Of a stretch of DNA of 64,000 bases, positions 31,400-42,679 are shown piece by piece (position 1 is the first letter of the stretch; every line of letters begins with the position of its first letter). Position numbers and translations under genes: made by a program. Source of the stretch: Ricordea florida (lineage: Eukaryota > Cnidaria > Anthozoa > Corallimorpharia > Ricordeidae); assembly GCA_949710005.1 (NCBI GenBank), contig OX453272.1, forward strand, positions 20,003,929-20,067,928, written 5' to 3'. The notes beneath the pieces are model-generated. The model was not told the origin of the DNA and made no database searches. It was given only the letters and a program-made list of their open reading frames with translations.

Positions 31400-32982
31400 C
31401 TACCTAGAGAAAGAATGAATTAACTCTACACATTGCTTGAAAATATTAACTCCACAATTCTCATCATTTTGCAGTGGACTTGGCATTTGGGTTACCTGTT
31501 GGTCAGTTGACTCAATTGTTGGAGGGATAACATTAACCTGGTAATCTTCTTCTTCAACTAACAGTGCACCCTCTAAATCCACCCCAAAGTTTTCAATTTC
31601 TTCTGATGAAAGCGCACTGTGCCCAGAATGCATGTTCTCTAACATTCCCCGTTCCCACATCCGTAAGGGTGATTGGTTGTTTTCAGTTGAAACTGGGTGA
31701 TTGTTCATTTGCTGAATAAACTCATTCAAAGATCTATTGATCCTGGGAACAGACATGGTGAAGGCTGAATAAATGAACATCATCCAATATGTCAAGAATG
31801 CTTTCATCTTCCATTGCCTCAAAAATACGTGCATAAAAGGCAAGCACCTCCGAGTAAACATCTCAATGAGCTCTTTCAACTCTGGAGTTGTGCACTGAGG
31901 ATCCAGTGATGCTGCTTCCTCTGCCTTCTCCACGGTGTTCTATCATGCATTGGCCAACATAAAAGTTTTCCATTCCATAGTCACAGCGAACACATGAAGG
32001 TAGTCCCCACTGTTCCACTCCATTTTGGAACAAAGAGAGCACTGTATCAGCCTTGTTGTTGTTGCAGCAGGAAACATAAACTAACAATCTGGTCTTGCCA
32101 TCGATGCAAACATGAGTGATCAATTTGTATCGTATAAGCTTGTGCCCAGAATCTATGTGCCAAAGGCTGTTAGGAGTTGGAACAAAATATTTTCTACGAT
32201 GTATTGTCATTCTCCATCGCAAAGCAGTGCCAATGGGGTCAACACGGTGTAAACATTCACTTACTCTCCATCTTTGAATTCGTAAACCACGGCTTCTCAA
32301 AGCACCAATGAACCTCCTCCTTCCCAAATTAGGGGTCAGGGGGCCTTCACGTGAGTTACCTGTTACACTTGCATAAATCTGATCTAATTCATCATCGGTT
32401 AAGTCTGAATATCGTTCAAATTCATCACTAAGACCAAACTCCCTGCGCCTTCGCTGGATGGTAGAAACACTCACATGCAGCATATTTCCTATTTTTTTGC
32501 CAAGAGAAAAAGAGTGAGCGCAAGTGTTCCAGCTGGTCCCTTGAGATGTCATAACGTCTCAGTGTAGGTCCAAACTGCGTTGTGGTCACAGATGTAGAGT
32601 AAGCAGTGCCCTGATCAGAATTTTCAACCTGCTGTCAACTCTCTATCTCAACTGGTAAGATGTTAATCATTTGAGCCACAGATTCGTTTAAATTCTGAAG
32701 GGGTGCTTGTAAAGTACCTGTTGGTAACCCTGTTGGGTTAAAATGACCTCTTTCCAAGTCAACTATCAACAAAGATAAAGTCCCTCTGGCATCTAGCAAA
32801 AGACGTCTTGCTTCAACTAAAGCATCGGTTGTTAAATTTCCATTCCCAGGAGTCAGGAAAAGCCGAAACACTGCCTTCAAATTTTGCAGAAAACTACGAA
32901 ACCCGCGCTCATTTCTCTCTCGAACAACAACGCTTCTGGCCGCCATCTTGGAATTACCCTCAGGGGCAGTATGGGACTCCAA
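31400..32982 (-). pseudogene. Integrase-fold (rve/DDE) transposase, disrupted
   Basis: Reading on the - strand: an N-terminal piece (32982-32635) starting near AAGATGGCGGC; then an HTH-like segment (SVSTIQRRRREFGLSDEFE); then the catalytic core: first Asp in LWHIDSGHKL, second Asp in SCVRCDYGMEN, third acidic residue in SVHNSRVER. The C-terminal part has PRINRSLNEFIQQ and QSPLRMWERGM. This is the integrase-core protein group abundant in fish and cnidarian genomes. Damage: a frame change near 32510, a TGA directly after the catalytic Glu motif (near 31859), and a frameshift near 31750. It would have catalysed cut-and-paste of the 11 kb element and is now dead. Oriented against the HECT gene. 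Confidence 0.8.
32937..32950 (-). promoter_or_regulatory. YY1-like site at transposase start (AAGATGGCGGC)
   Basis: The - strand reads CCAAGATGGCGGCC, an exact match to the YY1 consensus used as a downstream promoter/start element in animals. The HECT gene at the other end starts in a similar context (AATATGGCGGC at 23623-23633). Confidence 0.45.
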
Positions 32983-33439
32983 TCAGCCCGCAATGGCGTA
33001 TGGGATTTGCTAAGAAATTCGTGCATAGGAAAAAAATAATTGATGAAAGGAATGAAAAATTCCCAAACAGGTAAAATTAATTCCAGACTTAGAAGAAGTA
33101 CAAAGTAAAATGTACAATATGCAAAAATAATTCGAAGAGTAGATATAATTATTTATAAGACACCACAAAAATAACTGAACAAAACGTTTTATTAATTCAG
33201 TATAGGTAAAAATAATTAATGCAATTTTGACCAGAACGGGCCCTCATATTTAAACATAATAGTATTAATAAGAAGGTCCAGTTGCACAAGATGACCACTA
33301 CAAATCTTCATGTAAATAAAAGTTGGAAAGGACTGTATACATTTGCTGTAATTTTCAGAAACTTATCGACTGTCGGACACGGAGTTTCCTTGTAACCTCA
33401 GCCGACTGTCGGACACGGAGACACTTCGTTTCAAATTCC

Positions 33440-34780
33440 GTGCAATACACTTTACTGAATTACGATTTCAATTCTTTGTTCTATTTTATTACTCGGGCTA
33501 CTACCACAGGTCCTGCGTGGTCGTGTGGAAAGACATTAGCGGGAACAGGGCCAATAAGGCTAAATCGGAAGAATAGTATATCCGATTGAGTAATATTGTT
33601 GTTTTTCCCACATATCGCTTCTTCGCCTTCGATAACTTGGAATCACGATCAAATTTCACAATTGTTTTTCTACCGTTGGAACCAAGAAAGCTGATTGGTC
33701 AACATTAATCCGATTAGTAAACAAACCCAATTATCAATGAAGTTTCTGTAAAACCGTACAAATCTTTCTGATAAAATCGCTAAGCTTAAACATGACGTCG
33801 ACAAGAATTGGTAGGTTTTTTGCGGTCGTGGAAACAGCCATATAGTATACAACATATACAAACCTTAGGCGTACACTGGCATTCACGCTTGTTCGAAGCC
33901 GTATTATAAAGTGTAGCCCGAGTGAACGCTCCCGAGACCGTCTAGTTACCTTTGAACTTGAGACGATCGAGAATCGATAGAATATTTTCTATTGTTTACG
34001 CTTGACATCCTGATTCCCCGACCATCCCGATAGCTCTCCGCGAACTAAAAATGGGTACGTGTCATGTTCTGCGGCTCGTTTCCGAACCGAACCGAACACG
34101 CAAAGATCACGTGAGTTCCGAAAATTCTATTGTTTACGCCTGACATCCTATCCACCACAATAGCTCTTGAGCTAAAGCTCCACGAGCTAATAAATCCCCA
34201 CAGAGCTGCAGCCAAAAAGATGAAGCAAATACATTGTTTCAGGATGGCCAAATAATGAATGAGAAATAAAGTCACTCACACAATTTTAAGTGTCCTAGAG
34301 ACACTGGAAATCACACAGAGCTTCAGCTAAAAATGCCAACAGTTTCATCTAAAATAATGAGATATTAAAGCCATACAACGAGACAATTTTCTTGTTCATG
34401 GACACAGGGTCTTGTGACCCTGCCGGATTATGCTAGTTTCTGGCAATCCTCTATTAAGAGGTCAACCTCCATTCAGGGTCCACTTGCTAGTAACCTGGGG
34501 GTAGCCACTTGATGAAAATTCCACTGCCTTTTGACAAACGATCAAATAGATAGCAATTCGTGTTTCCCTGCCACTGCAAATAATCTCAAAAATACTCTAT
34601 ACCTTTCAAACAAACCTATTTAAAACCACTGTTCTGCTTTAGTTGGTGCTTGTTTTTTGTCTCTTATTGTTTTCCTTCTTTGTATGAGTAGTATTTAGCC
34701 TCTTTCTTTGATTTTCTATGTTGATTGGCACATAAGAATATGAGCAAGTTTTTGAATCCCTATTCCATCCGCCCATGTTC
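33440..34780. other. Intergenic region with a local duplication
   Basis: No gene recognised. ttctattgtttacgcttgac at 33987 recurs at 34124 (one base different) with related flanks ending in atagctct, a partial duplication with ~137 bp spacing. gcccgagtgaacgctc (33918) is also seen near 53568. Confidence 0.5.
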
Positions 34781-34784
34781 CGTC

Positions 34785-35330
34785 TCATAACATATCATTG
34801 AGATAATCATGCCAGTTATGAAGAATTCCCTGGCTGCATACATGCCAACGAGAATCTAGAGTCCTAGCATTAATAGGAACTTTACCAATTTGCGACAATC
34901 TGCATGCTAGAAATGGAATTGGGTTGGCTACGAATTGGCAAGCTGCATTTTGTTTTTTAGAGTACTGATTGGTGATTGGTAGGGCTGGGGCTTCCCCTAA
35001 ATCACCACTGAGAGAGACAATATGACTTGATGTCTTTTTTTTTGTTGTTACCAACAGCTGATCGGGTGTATTTGATTTGTAGCGTGAACAAATCCGAGAG
35101 ATTAGATGGAATAGAATTGTTGGAAACATCAAACATTAAAATGGAGCACAATTTGAAATAGAGCATGTTAATTGGCAAGATCGTAGAAGATATGAAATAG
35201 GGGATAGCGTGTGACTCAAAGTTAGCGAACTTCATTAAGCGTACAATCCGTTTCTGAAGTATTAATATTTCATCCATATGACACTGCGCTGCTTGACCCC
35301 AAGTGACAAAGCCATAACTCAAATAAGGAT
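34785..35330 (-). pseudogene. Non-LTR retrotransposon RT, C-terminal fragment
   Basis: The - strand frame from 35322 reads MSYGFVTWGQAAQCHMDEIL, LQKRIVRLMKF and LPINMLYFKLC. This is the region following the RT catalytic core in jockey/CR1-like non-LTR Pol proteins (SYG..VWG, LQKRA.RLI, LP.ML.. pattern). Farther downstream the frame is lost. There is no catalytic motif, endonuclease or tail, so it is a short dead-on-arrival piece. Confidence 0.7.
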
Positions 35331-35339
35331 AAATCTACT

Positions 35340-36400
35340 GTAAGGATAAATCAAATAACTCATTTATTGCTTCACAACGAATGAGTTAAAAAGAAAGGGT
35401 GTGGCATGCCCATAAAATGCAATCTTACTAATGGGGATACAGCTTTCTCTCAAAAATCCAAAAGAAAAATAGGAATTCGGTCAAAATAATGAAGGAATTA
35501 ATTCCTGTAACAGATGGCCATGTCAGAAAAGTTTGAGCAGTCTCATGTCAGGAAGAGAATATCTGAAATTTTTGTTGAACAGAGTTTTTGACAACTACAC
35601 AGTATGCAGCGTTAACCATTTCGGGAAGGACAATTGTAACTGCACGGCAATATCCATCAATTAGACTAACACAGGAGACAAAACAATCATATGTCGCTTT
35701 AATGTTACAATGCAAAAACGCATAAATTTCGCGCTCTGTGAGTAGCATTAGTTTAGTTCTCTGTTCAAATAGCGAAAATAGTAGAGGGAAACAAACACAT
35801 TTCACTAAGGACAAGCCAAACAGCTCTTTTAACAAGATTTGGATTAAATTGGTTACACCCAGTCAAATAAAAGTGCGGATAAGCATGCTAAAATCATTTT
35901 GACCATATTGAACAGATCAGCAAGGGTATAAATATATATTGGGTAATGAAAAATATGCATTGTATCACTGACAGCTTTTCTCTACGATATTTTCTTAAGC
36001 CCTCTTAAAGAATTTAATGCTCAAAAATCTGGACCCCTCGTATGTACTGAAACGCGGAGGGGGTCTTGTTTGCAACAGCTTGTTCTGAAAACTAAAAATA
36101 ACCTCCAGCACCCGTCACGTTCTGTAGGCATTTGGTTTACTCTTTGGTTTAACACAATTTTTGCTTTTGTTGCAAACTATAGCTGAAATGCGACTCCAGC
36201 AACTATTCACCTGACCCTGTATCCTAGCAAAAATAGTTTCATGTACACACTAAGAAGTTGCAGGATGATGTTTGCTCATTGACAAGAAGGCCCTAGTGCC
36301 ATTACAGTCACATTCTGTACCGCAAGATTTGGTATGAAAAACTACATTGTTGGGCTTAGACAGTAGCAATGTATATTTTCAGAGCAAAACAGTTTCAGTT
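35340..36400. other. No recognised feature
   Basis: AT-rich DNA with short ORFs on both strands and no recognisable protein motif or repeat structure. Confidence 0.5.
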
Positions 36401-36410
36401 AGGCACATAC

Positions 36411-36521
36411 CACTCCTTCTAAAGCAGACTCGGCCAAAAATTCCTCTGCAGACTTAGGTTTGACAATAGTAGGAACTAAGGTGTCAAACTTTGTTGAATC
36501 TTCACCAGGCTCTTCAAGTAT
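36411..36521 (-). CDS. Candidate internal exon (37 codons)
   Basis: The - strand exon is bounded by an acceptor (ttttcag) and a donor (gtatgtg), is exactly 111 bp, stays in one frame and begins ILEEPGEDSTKFDTL. The acidic/hydrophobic pattern looks coding. It lies downstream of, and on the same strand as, the broken cnidarian gene at 37112-39043 and may be its 3' exon. Not recognised. Confidence 0.4.
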
Positions 36522-36734
36522 CTGAAAACACATTCAAATAACTTTAACTACTTACAGGAAGAGCACATTTAATAAAAGAATTAACGACAGAAGAGTCATG
36601 AAAAGGCCAAAGAGGAAGCCAGGAGGTGTTAAACCGATTATTTGTGTATATCATGGACAAATTTACTCAGAGGGTGGAGACGATGGAGGATGTTTTGTAA
36701 GAAATCGGGAATATTTTGTACTCTAAAATATACT

Positions 36735-36952
36735 TCATTTGACTCAATTCACATGACTTTTTAACAAAGTGCTGTCAAACGCTGGTTGCAAAAAGCGGAA
36801 AATCGAGCAACTTCAAGCCTTTAAAACGAGTCTCCGTATGTATGAAATCAAATCAAACTACATGCTGGCAAAACGTTTGGTCCTTATACTAAAATAATAT
36901 GAAATAAAAAGTCTGGGTAGTTCAGAAACGTGCCAGCAGAATAAAAAGGTTT
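36735..36952 (+). repeat. ~215 bp dispersed repeat, left member of an inverted pair
   Basis: Matches the reverse complement of 43548-43748 (shared blocks: aaagtgctgtcaaacg, aatcaaatcaaa, atactaaaataatatgaaat, acgtgcc). No ORF. Identity of the element unknown. Confidence 0.7.
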
Positions 36953-37111
36953 GCGGCGTACTGTGAATGAATAGGATGAGTTACATTCAACTGTTCAATA
37001 AAAGACTCCTTAGTACATGTATTTAACAAATTAAATTCTTCCCATTGGCAACCAGATCTTGCTCAGTTACAGCTTGTGCGCAGGGGGCTGTCTGCTGCTT
37101 CACATTTGCTA

Positions 37112-39043
37112 CTATTCTGGAAAAAAAATGAAGCTATTCAATCCTTTTGTTCTTCGCATTTCTGTTGCAATGATTTCCGCGTCAACCTTCTTGCCGCTTT
37201 CTTGTCCGATGCTAAATTTAGCAGTCAGATACTCTCGTTGCTTTTCGTTAAACCGGTAAGCTTTCTTTACTTGTTTCAAAGCGAAGCCTTCAGGCATCCA
37301 GTGGTACGAGGACAGGTTTTAGGAGGATGAGAAACAGTTTGCAGGGAACTTGAACCTTCCTCGAGCCTTGCAGCATAATTAACCTTCGCTTTATCAAGAA
37401 ATGTCTCCCTTTCAACTGTCTTTGTGCATGATCCGAACGCAACATACTTTTCTAGAGAAGAGTGCCGTTGGAAACCACGCGTGCACCCCTCTTTCTGACG
37501 TGGAAACACTTAATCATCACCTTTCGCTTCGCGGCTATAGTCAGCTTCTGCGGGACCCGTTGTGGAAGCTTTAGGCTCTTTAAGTTTTCTCCTTAGGGCG
37601 ATCTCTTTAAATTCTCCGTGGGAAGAAGTAACCAAAATATTCTGGTAATGGCATTCTGTGGAAAATAAATATGAAGGATTAACGATAAAAACCAAACATA
37701 CTTAAACATTATCCACAGCGAGATTTCGTGTGTGTCACCGATTGCAAAAATAGGGTAAGGTGGAGCTTGTGAACTGCTACCTAAATCAAATAAATTATTT
37801 TTCCAGCATAGTGTTCTAAAAAAAATTAAAACAACTTTTTATAACAAAAACTGGCACCAGGTGTGACCTTTTTTACTTTTTAAGGGATCTTGATTTCAAG
37901 CTTTCAAAACTAAAGAAAGATCATATCAGCTAGAAACTGAATACTGAGAGAAAATAATGTTTGCCATTTGTTTCTTCCAAAGAAATGCATTTGCCGGGGC
38001 CTATATTAAATGGCTGCCACACCCTCATTCCATCGGGATAAAATCTGAAGTTGTTCAGTTTACTAATGCCAATAATCTTCTTTTGTGTTGAGGGGGCAGT
38101 TTCGGGTTCCCAAAGACTGTCTAACGTCACTACACGAATTTCAGGTAGACCCCCATAGGAGAAAACTGCCTTTTCCATTCCCCTCGCATTGTTCCCCTCG
38201 TTTATGAATCGTATTACATGTATGTGTCCTTCAGCAGGCCCTTTTCCGCCCTGGGGATCTGGGAAGCCTATTTGCGAATTCCTGCTTCTTTTTCTAATGA
38301 ATGCATTGACAATATAGTATACGTGCCATGGTAGTACCCAGCATTGTCATGACGAGAAAATGCTTGATTAATTTCTGGGTACTCTGATTTCAAATTTTTA
38401 AGGATATGTGCCATAATACAGAACAGTCCTGGGTAATAAAGACTGAACCACTATCTAGCTATCTGAGAATATTCAATTTAGACTGGTCTTGCCTCACTGT
38501 ACAGAGCTGGTGAGCCTTCCCGGCATGAATTATATCCCTGCTGTGCTTTACCAAGTATGTAGCTTCATCGTGATCATCTTTCGCGTGAAAAAAAGCTTCT
38601 TGAACGACTTGAATCTCATCTAGAACAGTACCAAGCTCTTCACAATGAAAACAGTGGTCCTCATGGGTATGTTGGCACTTCTGCTGAAAACAGTTGCCAC
38701 TCGGATCCCTCACAGCATATGACATACAATGCTCTGGTATGGTAGCCTGATCGCCCACATGCACCTATTAATATACCATTATTTTCTGAGCATGTAAACG
38801 CAGAATAAGAAAAACTTGAATCAATCCCCCTCCCACACCCCCGCATGCCCCCAATTTCAAATAAGGTACTCTAGTAGCTGGCACGTATATTACGGAAATA
38901 CTTACAGTTGAAATATACAGTGAGTGTTTGCCAGAAAAACTCTCGATTTGCTTGAACAGGGGCCGCATGGAATCGTTGAGTAATGATGACATTTCTATTG
39001 TTGGCTTCCGCAAGAAAGAGATGGTTAGGATGACGTAAAACAT
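37112..39043 (-). pseudogene. Broken multi-exon gene of a cnidarian Cys/His-rich family
   Basis: Pieces in order on the - strand: an exon ending SLLNDSMRPLFKQIESF before a GTAAGT donor (38905); an exon from an acceptor at 38765 with DQATIPEHCMSYAV and CQHTHEDHCFHCEEL (38764-38459); a stretch with HDNAGYYHGTYTILSM; GFPDPQGGKGPAEG and ISKLNNFRFYPDGMRVW (38180-37930); a finger-like GCTRGFQRHSSLEKY; and YRFNEKQREYLTAKFSIG (37297-37112). This order is shared by a family I know from coral proteomes without a named function. Stops (for example TAA at 37510) and frameshifts (near 38290 and 37300) break it. The DNAG.YH motif resembles the second Asp of an RNase H-like transposase, so the family may be transposon-derived. 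That is inference. Confidence 0.55.
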
Positions 39044-39049
39044 AAGATC

Positions 39050-39790
39050 CTTAAATTACCGCTTAGGTAGATTGTGTGACACTTATTGTACTGTCATTCT
39101 TCAACACTCTTTTGCGTTACGTGTTATAAGTGACATTCTGTGGAGCAGCTATTTTGAACGTTAACGACCTAAAGACAATCGTTAAGTGGAGATGAAGTTA
39201 TAAGGTGCGTATGACTGTGTATATAGATACTTGGAGAGTTTGCCAGACACGAGTTCACAAAATTAATCTTTGATTGGAAACAATTTGCTAGACACTCTTT
39301 CTCTCTCTTTGGGGAAATAATAATCAATCAAGAAACAAGAAAAACGAGTGAATCAACGGCTAGCTAATCACCAGCAGAACGATGGACGATTACAGAAATT
39401 TGCCGACAATTAAATTCTGTGCAGACGTATTCCCTGCTCACAGATGTCCTTCTATAAAGTTTAAAAAAAGACTAGAACGCGCGAGCGTGAATCAATCAAA
39501 CTTCTTAATTTCTAAAGCTTACTTTCCGGCAAATAAAATGAACTGTACGTAAACAGTGACAGAGAAATAGCGAAAAATTCTAACTTCTAATTAAATCTTT
39601 TCTTATGGTTTAGAATAAACTATTCTCGAAACTGAGAATGTTTTGATCAAAGCTGTTCAGTGAATCAAACTGAATCAGGGCATGAAACCTTGTGTTTCCT
39701 GCCTTTACGCAGCTATTGCATGGAATCGTAGTTCGTAGAGGGGTCCCCTCTACTCACTATGATGGAATGTTGTGAAAATCTTTATTATCA
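39050..39790. other. No recognised feature
   Basis: AT-rich intergenic DNA upstream of the broken gene. No ORF over 60 codons and no repeat ends seen. Confidence 0.5.
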
Positions 39791-39936
39791 ATTGGTAGCG
39801 GAGCTCCACAGCGGCTCGAAGAGCCGCAGAGCGGAGCCCCATAACTACCGTGCGAGGATAGAAATTGAGAAAACCATGCGTTTGAGTTTTCATGGTCATC
39901 GTGGCTAGCGGCATGGCTCGCGGGCGCGTGCGCCTA

Positions 39937-39937
<1 letters not shown>

Positions 39938-39968
<31 letters not shown>

Positions 39969-39975
39969 AACGACG
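39938..39975. repeat. (GAC)n microsatellite
   Basis: About a dozen GAC triplets with one interruption. The Thr-run ORF across it is an artefact. Confidence 0.95.
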
Positions 39976-40151
39976 TTGCCCCAACATGGCAGCCATAGTC
40001 ATCCGGGATATTTAGAAGGTTTTAAGCCGAAGCGAGGCTTTGTTTTTCGCGCGCTTTTCGCGGCTTGCCGCGGCTACACAACCTACAGCCAGCAGTCTAC
40101 AATGTTTTGCTGAAGAAACGGATTATTCATAGCGGTTTTGGAGGAAAAAGT

Positions 40152-40257
40152 TTCTTCCTACAAGTTTTCAAGCGTTTTTGGAGGGACATAAGCATAAAGC
40201 TGAGTTCTTCCTACAAGTTTTCAAGCATTTTTGGAGGGACATAAGCATAAAGCTGAG
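40152..40257. repeat. 53-bp tandem duplication
   Basis: 40152-40204 is repeated at 40205-40257 (ttcttcctacaagttttcaa...) with a single G/A difference, so the duplication is recent. Confidence 0.95.
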
Positions 40258-40519
40258 TGTCTATTCATTTGTTAAAGAGCTGCCTAGCGACTGCCTAGCT
40301 GCTTTTGGTGTTGCTTTAAAACTATTATAATTTTGCTGACCAGGTAATGGTTCTTCCGTTGAGTCGCGAGCTAGATGTTTTTTTTGTTTTTTTTTTGACG
40401 ATTTATTTCAGCTATCGAATCTTCTTTAAGTAGTTGCGTACACCAGGCGTATTTAATAACTTTAGTGACAGCATTTTCAATGTGTCAGGGTCTGTGTGAG
40501 GAGCTCCGCTTTTAGGCTT

Positions 40520-41490
40520 GCCTAAATCTATTTATATAATTATTTCAAAGAGCTAACGGTGACCGAGAATACTATTGGCCGACAATATACAGAGCGCGGG
40601 CAGCTGTAGTGTCAGCTATTAGTAGTACTAGGTTAGACTCGACATAAAGTAAAAAATTCACAAATTCTTCCAAGTAAGTGTTTGAAATTTGAAAATAAAC
40701 AATAGACAGAGTAACAAAGATGGATGCGAATTTCAGACGGAGGTGAAGCCTGTAAAAAATGCCTCTTCACTTCTTTCATTCAGCGGTCATAACAAACTCG
40801 AAGCTGGACCATTTTTTCTTTAAGCGATATCTTACCTTGAAGTCCGCCTTTAGGTAAATTTTTATGTTTTTGAGCATTTCCTGCCATCTTCCGAGCGTGG
40901 TATCTTCAACCAGGCCTTTAAGTTGATTCATATGCTAATAAACGCAGCATTGTTCTTTAAATAAAAGGGGCAAATCCGACTTCTTAACAATACTGCTCAT
41001 ATTGAACAGCAATTCACTCTGATATTAGAGACCGAATCACATTTGGTATTTCCAATATGTTACCGTTGGACAGGTGTAAACTCTTTTGTCCAAAAAGCAT
41101 ATCTTGAACAATATGTGGGCTTGTGATAAACTGCAAATCAAAGTAGAACTATGGTGAACTCGTGGATATGTTTACAAAACAGAGAAAAAAGAAATAATTT
41201 AAAAATTAACGAGGTGTTTTTTCAGAGTTGTGATTGAATGAACTTGAAGATAATTTTAATAATCTATAATCACAACATAAAAGTGACCAGGGAGCTGAGT
41301 AGCTTTTTGAAATAAACATACAGTGAGTACATGACGCCAATCATTTGACTACACTAGGCATCAGTTATAAGGCAGGTGGCAAGCATACAGTTGTTAAAAA
41401 ATTTGATAACTTAACATAAGGGTACAGGATTAAATGGCACCGAAACCAAATGTAGTTCTGGTATCCTGCTGCTCACTGTCTGTGAGTTCG
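40520..41490. other. No recognised feature
   Basis: Intergenic sequence. No motif-bearing ORF or repeat boundaries recognised. Confidence 0.5.
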
Positions 41491-41496
41491 AAGTTT

Positions 41497-41712
41497 CTAA
41501 CACATGTAACAGGGTCCTTCTGAATAAGGTCTGAATTTTGTTGCCATGACATTGTCAATTTTATCATCATTATAGTTTTTGTTGTCTACAAGTCTATTCA
41601 ATGTATTCAACAGAAATATCCACCTTGATTCTGCAGCTGATAATGAACAAAACCATGTAAGACAGCCCAGCTGACGAATCATACCAAACAAGTCTTTCTT
41701 GCATTTTTGCAA
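41497..41712 (-). pseudogene. Helitron helicase-like N-terminal domain fragment
   Basis: The - strand ORF reads [28 protein letters not shown] and LNTLNRLV. The sequence K.DLFAMIRQLG, then a hydrophobic step, then TFS.AE.RW, is the conserved core of the Helitron_like_N domain that sits before the PIF1-type helicase in autonomous Helitrons. Only ~65 residues remain, with no Rep HUH motif or helicase. It may derive from a different Helitron family than H1-H9. Confidence 0.7.
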
Positions 41713-41714
41713 AG

Positions 41715-42670
41715 TATGTTAGTGATGATCTTAAAATCCTTAAGACTCTCAATCCTTTATCAAGTTGAATTAGTTTATTTACATTACCATCTCATTTTAG
41801 GTTATCAGTGGTATATATATTCAGGGTTTCACTTAAAAAAAAATCAAACTTGCCATCATTAATACAGCAATACATCTTTGTTTTTATCCTTATAACTTCT
41901 TGTTTTTACAATGTAAATATGATGAGTCACACAACAGTAAGCAAAACAGGTAAGCCTATTTTTCCAACATGTCTACTTCAACACAATCTAGTTCACTTCA
42001 AGGTAAATTCGGAAATCAATAGACAGAAAACTTTTCATTGTAACGGCTTGTGGTGTATTGTATATAATATAACGCTTAATACATTTTCTACATGACTTAC
42101 TCTTTTCGAACCCTTTAATGACTTTCTTACATTGTAATCTTCATGGTTCTCCGTCACGGCATGCGCCTCCATATTTAATGGTAAGCGTTGACATACTTCT
42201 TGACCGTCCCAATACTTCTCCAACTCCATTCCTGTTAGTACTAACACTTAAATCAGTAGAAACGTCCTCCATGCGATGTTTCTTATCCAGGTTGGCCACA
42301 GAAGTTCTTCGGTTTCACATCATGGATTCGTCAATTTATTCTGTTTTCAGTAGTAGTTTCGTTCAATAACGAGTACTCATTTCGCTCATATAAGTTCTCA
42401 TTCAAGTGCTAATTTCGCTCTATGAGTTCTCATCAAAGCTTACTACATTAGCAAGAGATTTTCTCATCTTCAGATCACTTTCGAGCCAACTGAAATTCAT
42501 ATACTGCTTGTAATCTTGGGGGCGGTCGATGGCGGTCGATGTTGGAAAAGCGAATAGTTATCATCTGTTCACGTTTAGCGCCTGGCCGAGTAAAAGGCTC
42601 ATGAAATTCAGTCTCCAAGTTGGTTATTGTCCTAACTGGAAACATTTAAACTCCTTTTGATTTTAGTAAG
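41715..42670. other. Intergenic, one coding-like stretch on the - strand
   Basis: Between about 42310 and 42100 the - strand has an open stretch beginning near RRTSVANLDKKHRMEDVS and containing KYGGACRDGE, followed by a GTAAGT donor-like site near 42098. It might be an exon, but one stop lies inside and no family is recognised. Confidence 0.3.
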
Positions 42671-42679
42671 ACCGCTAAT

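Larger units (their letters stand above)
22383..33428. mobile_element. ~11 kb DNA transposon with HECT gene and integrase-type transposase
   Basis: Outer inverted repeats: left cgaagtgtctccgtgtccga (22383 on) equals the reverse complement of the right end at 33428. The repeat continues inward through cagcaaatgtatacagt and, past an insertion on the left, to about 23600 and 32980. TTTCAAATTC occurs at 22366-22375 and 33429-33438, a possible target duplication, although 7 bp separate it from the left end. Between the ends: HECT gene (+), a nested long-inverted-repeat element, and an rve-type transposase gene (-). An IS3EU-like superfamily is my best guess from the integrase-like transposase; the guess is not verified. 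Confidence 0.6.
39797..40510. mobile_element. Possible ~0.7 kb element with AGCGGAGCTCC ends
   Basis: AGCGGAGCTCC at 39797-39807 is the exact reverse complement of 40500-40510. Just inside the left end is the hairpin GCGGCTC-GAA-GAGCCGC. The interior holds a (GAC)n tract and a tandem duplication but no gene. No target duplication was seen, so element status is tentative. Confidence 0.35.

Noticed and set aside
34785..35132. Separate 115-codon ORF
   Set aside because: Out-of-frame continuation of the non-LTR RT fragment, not an independent gene.
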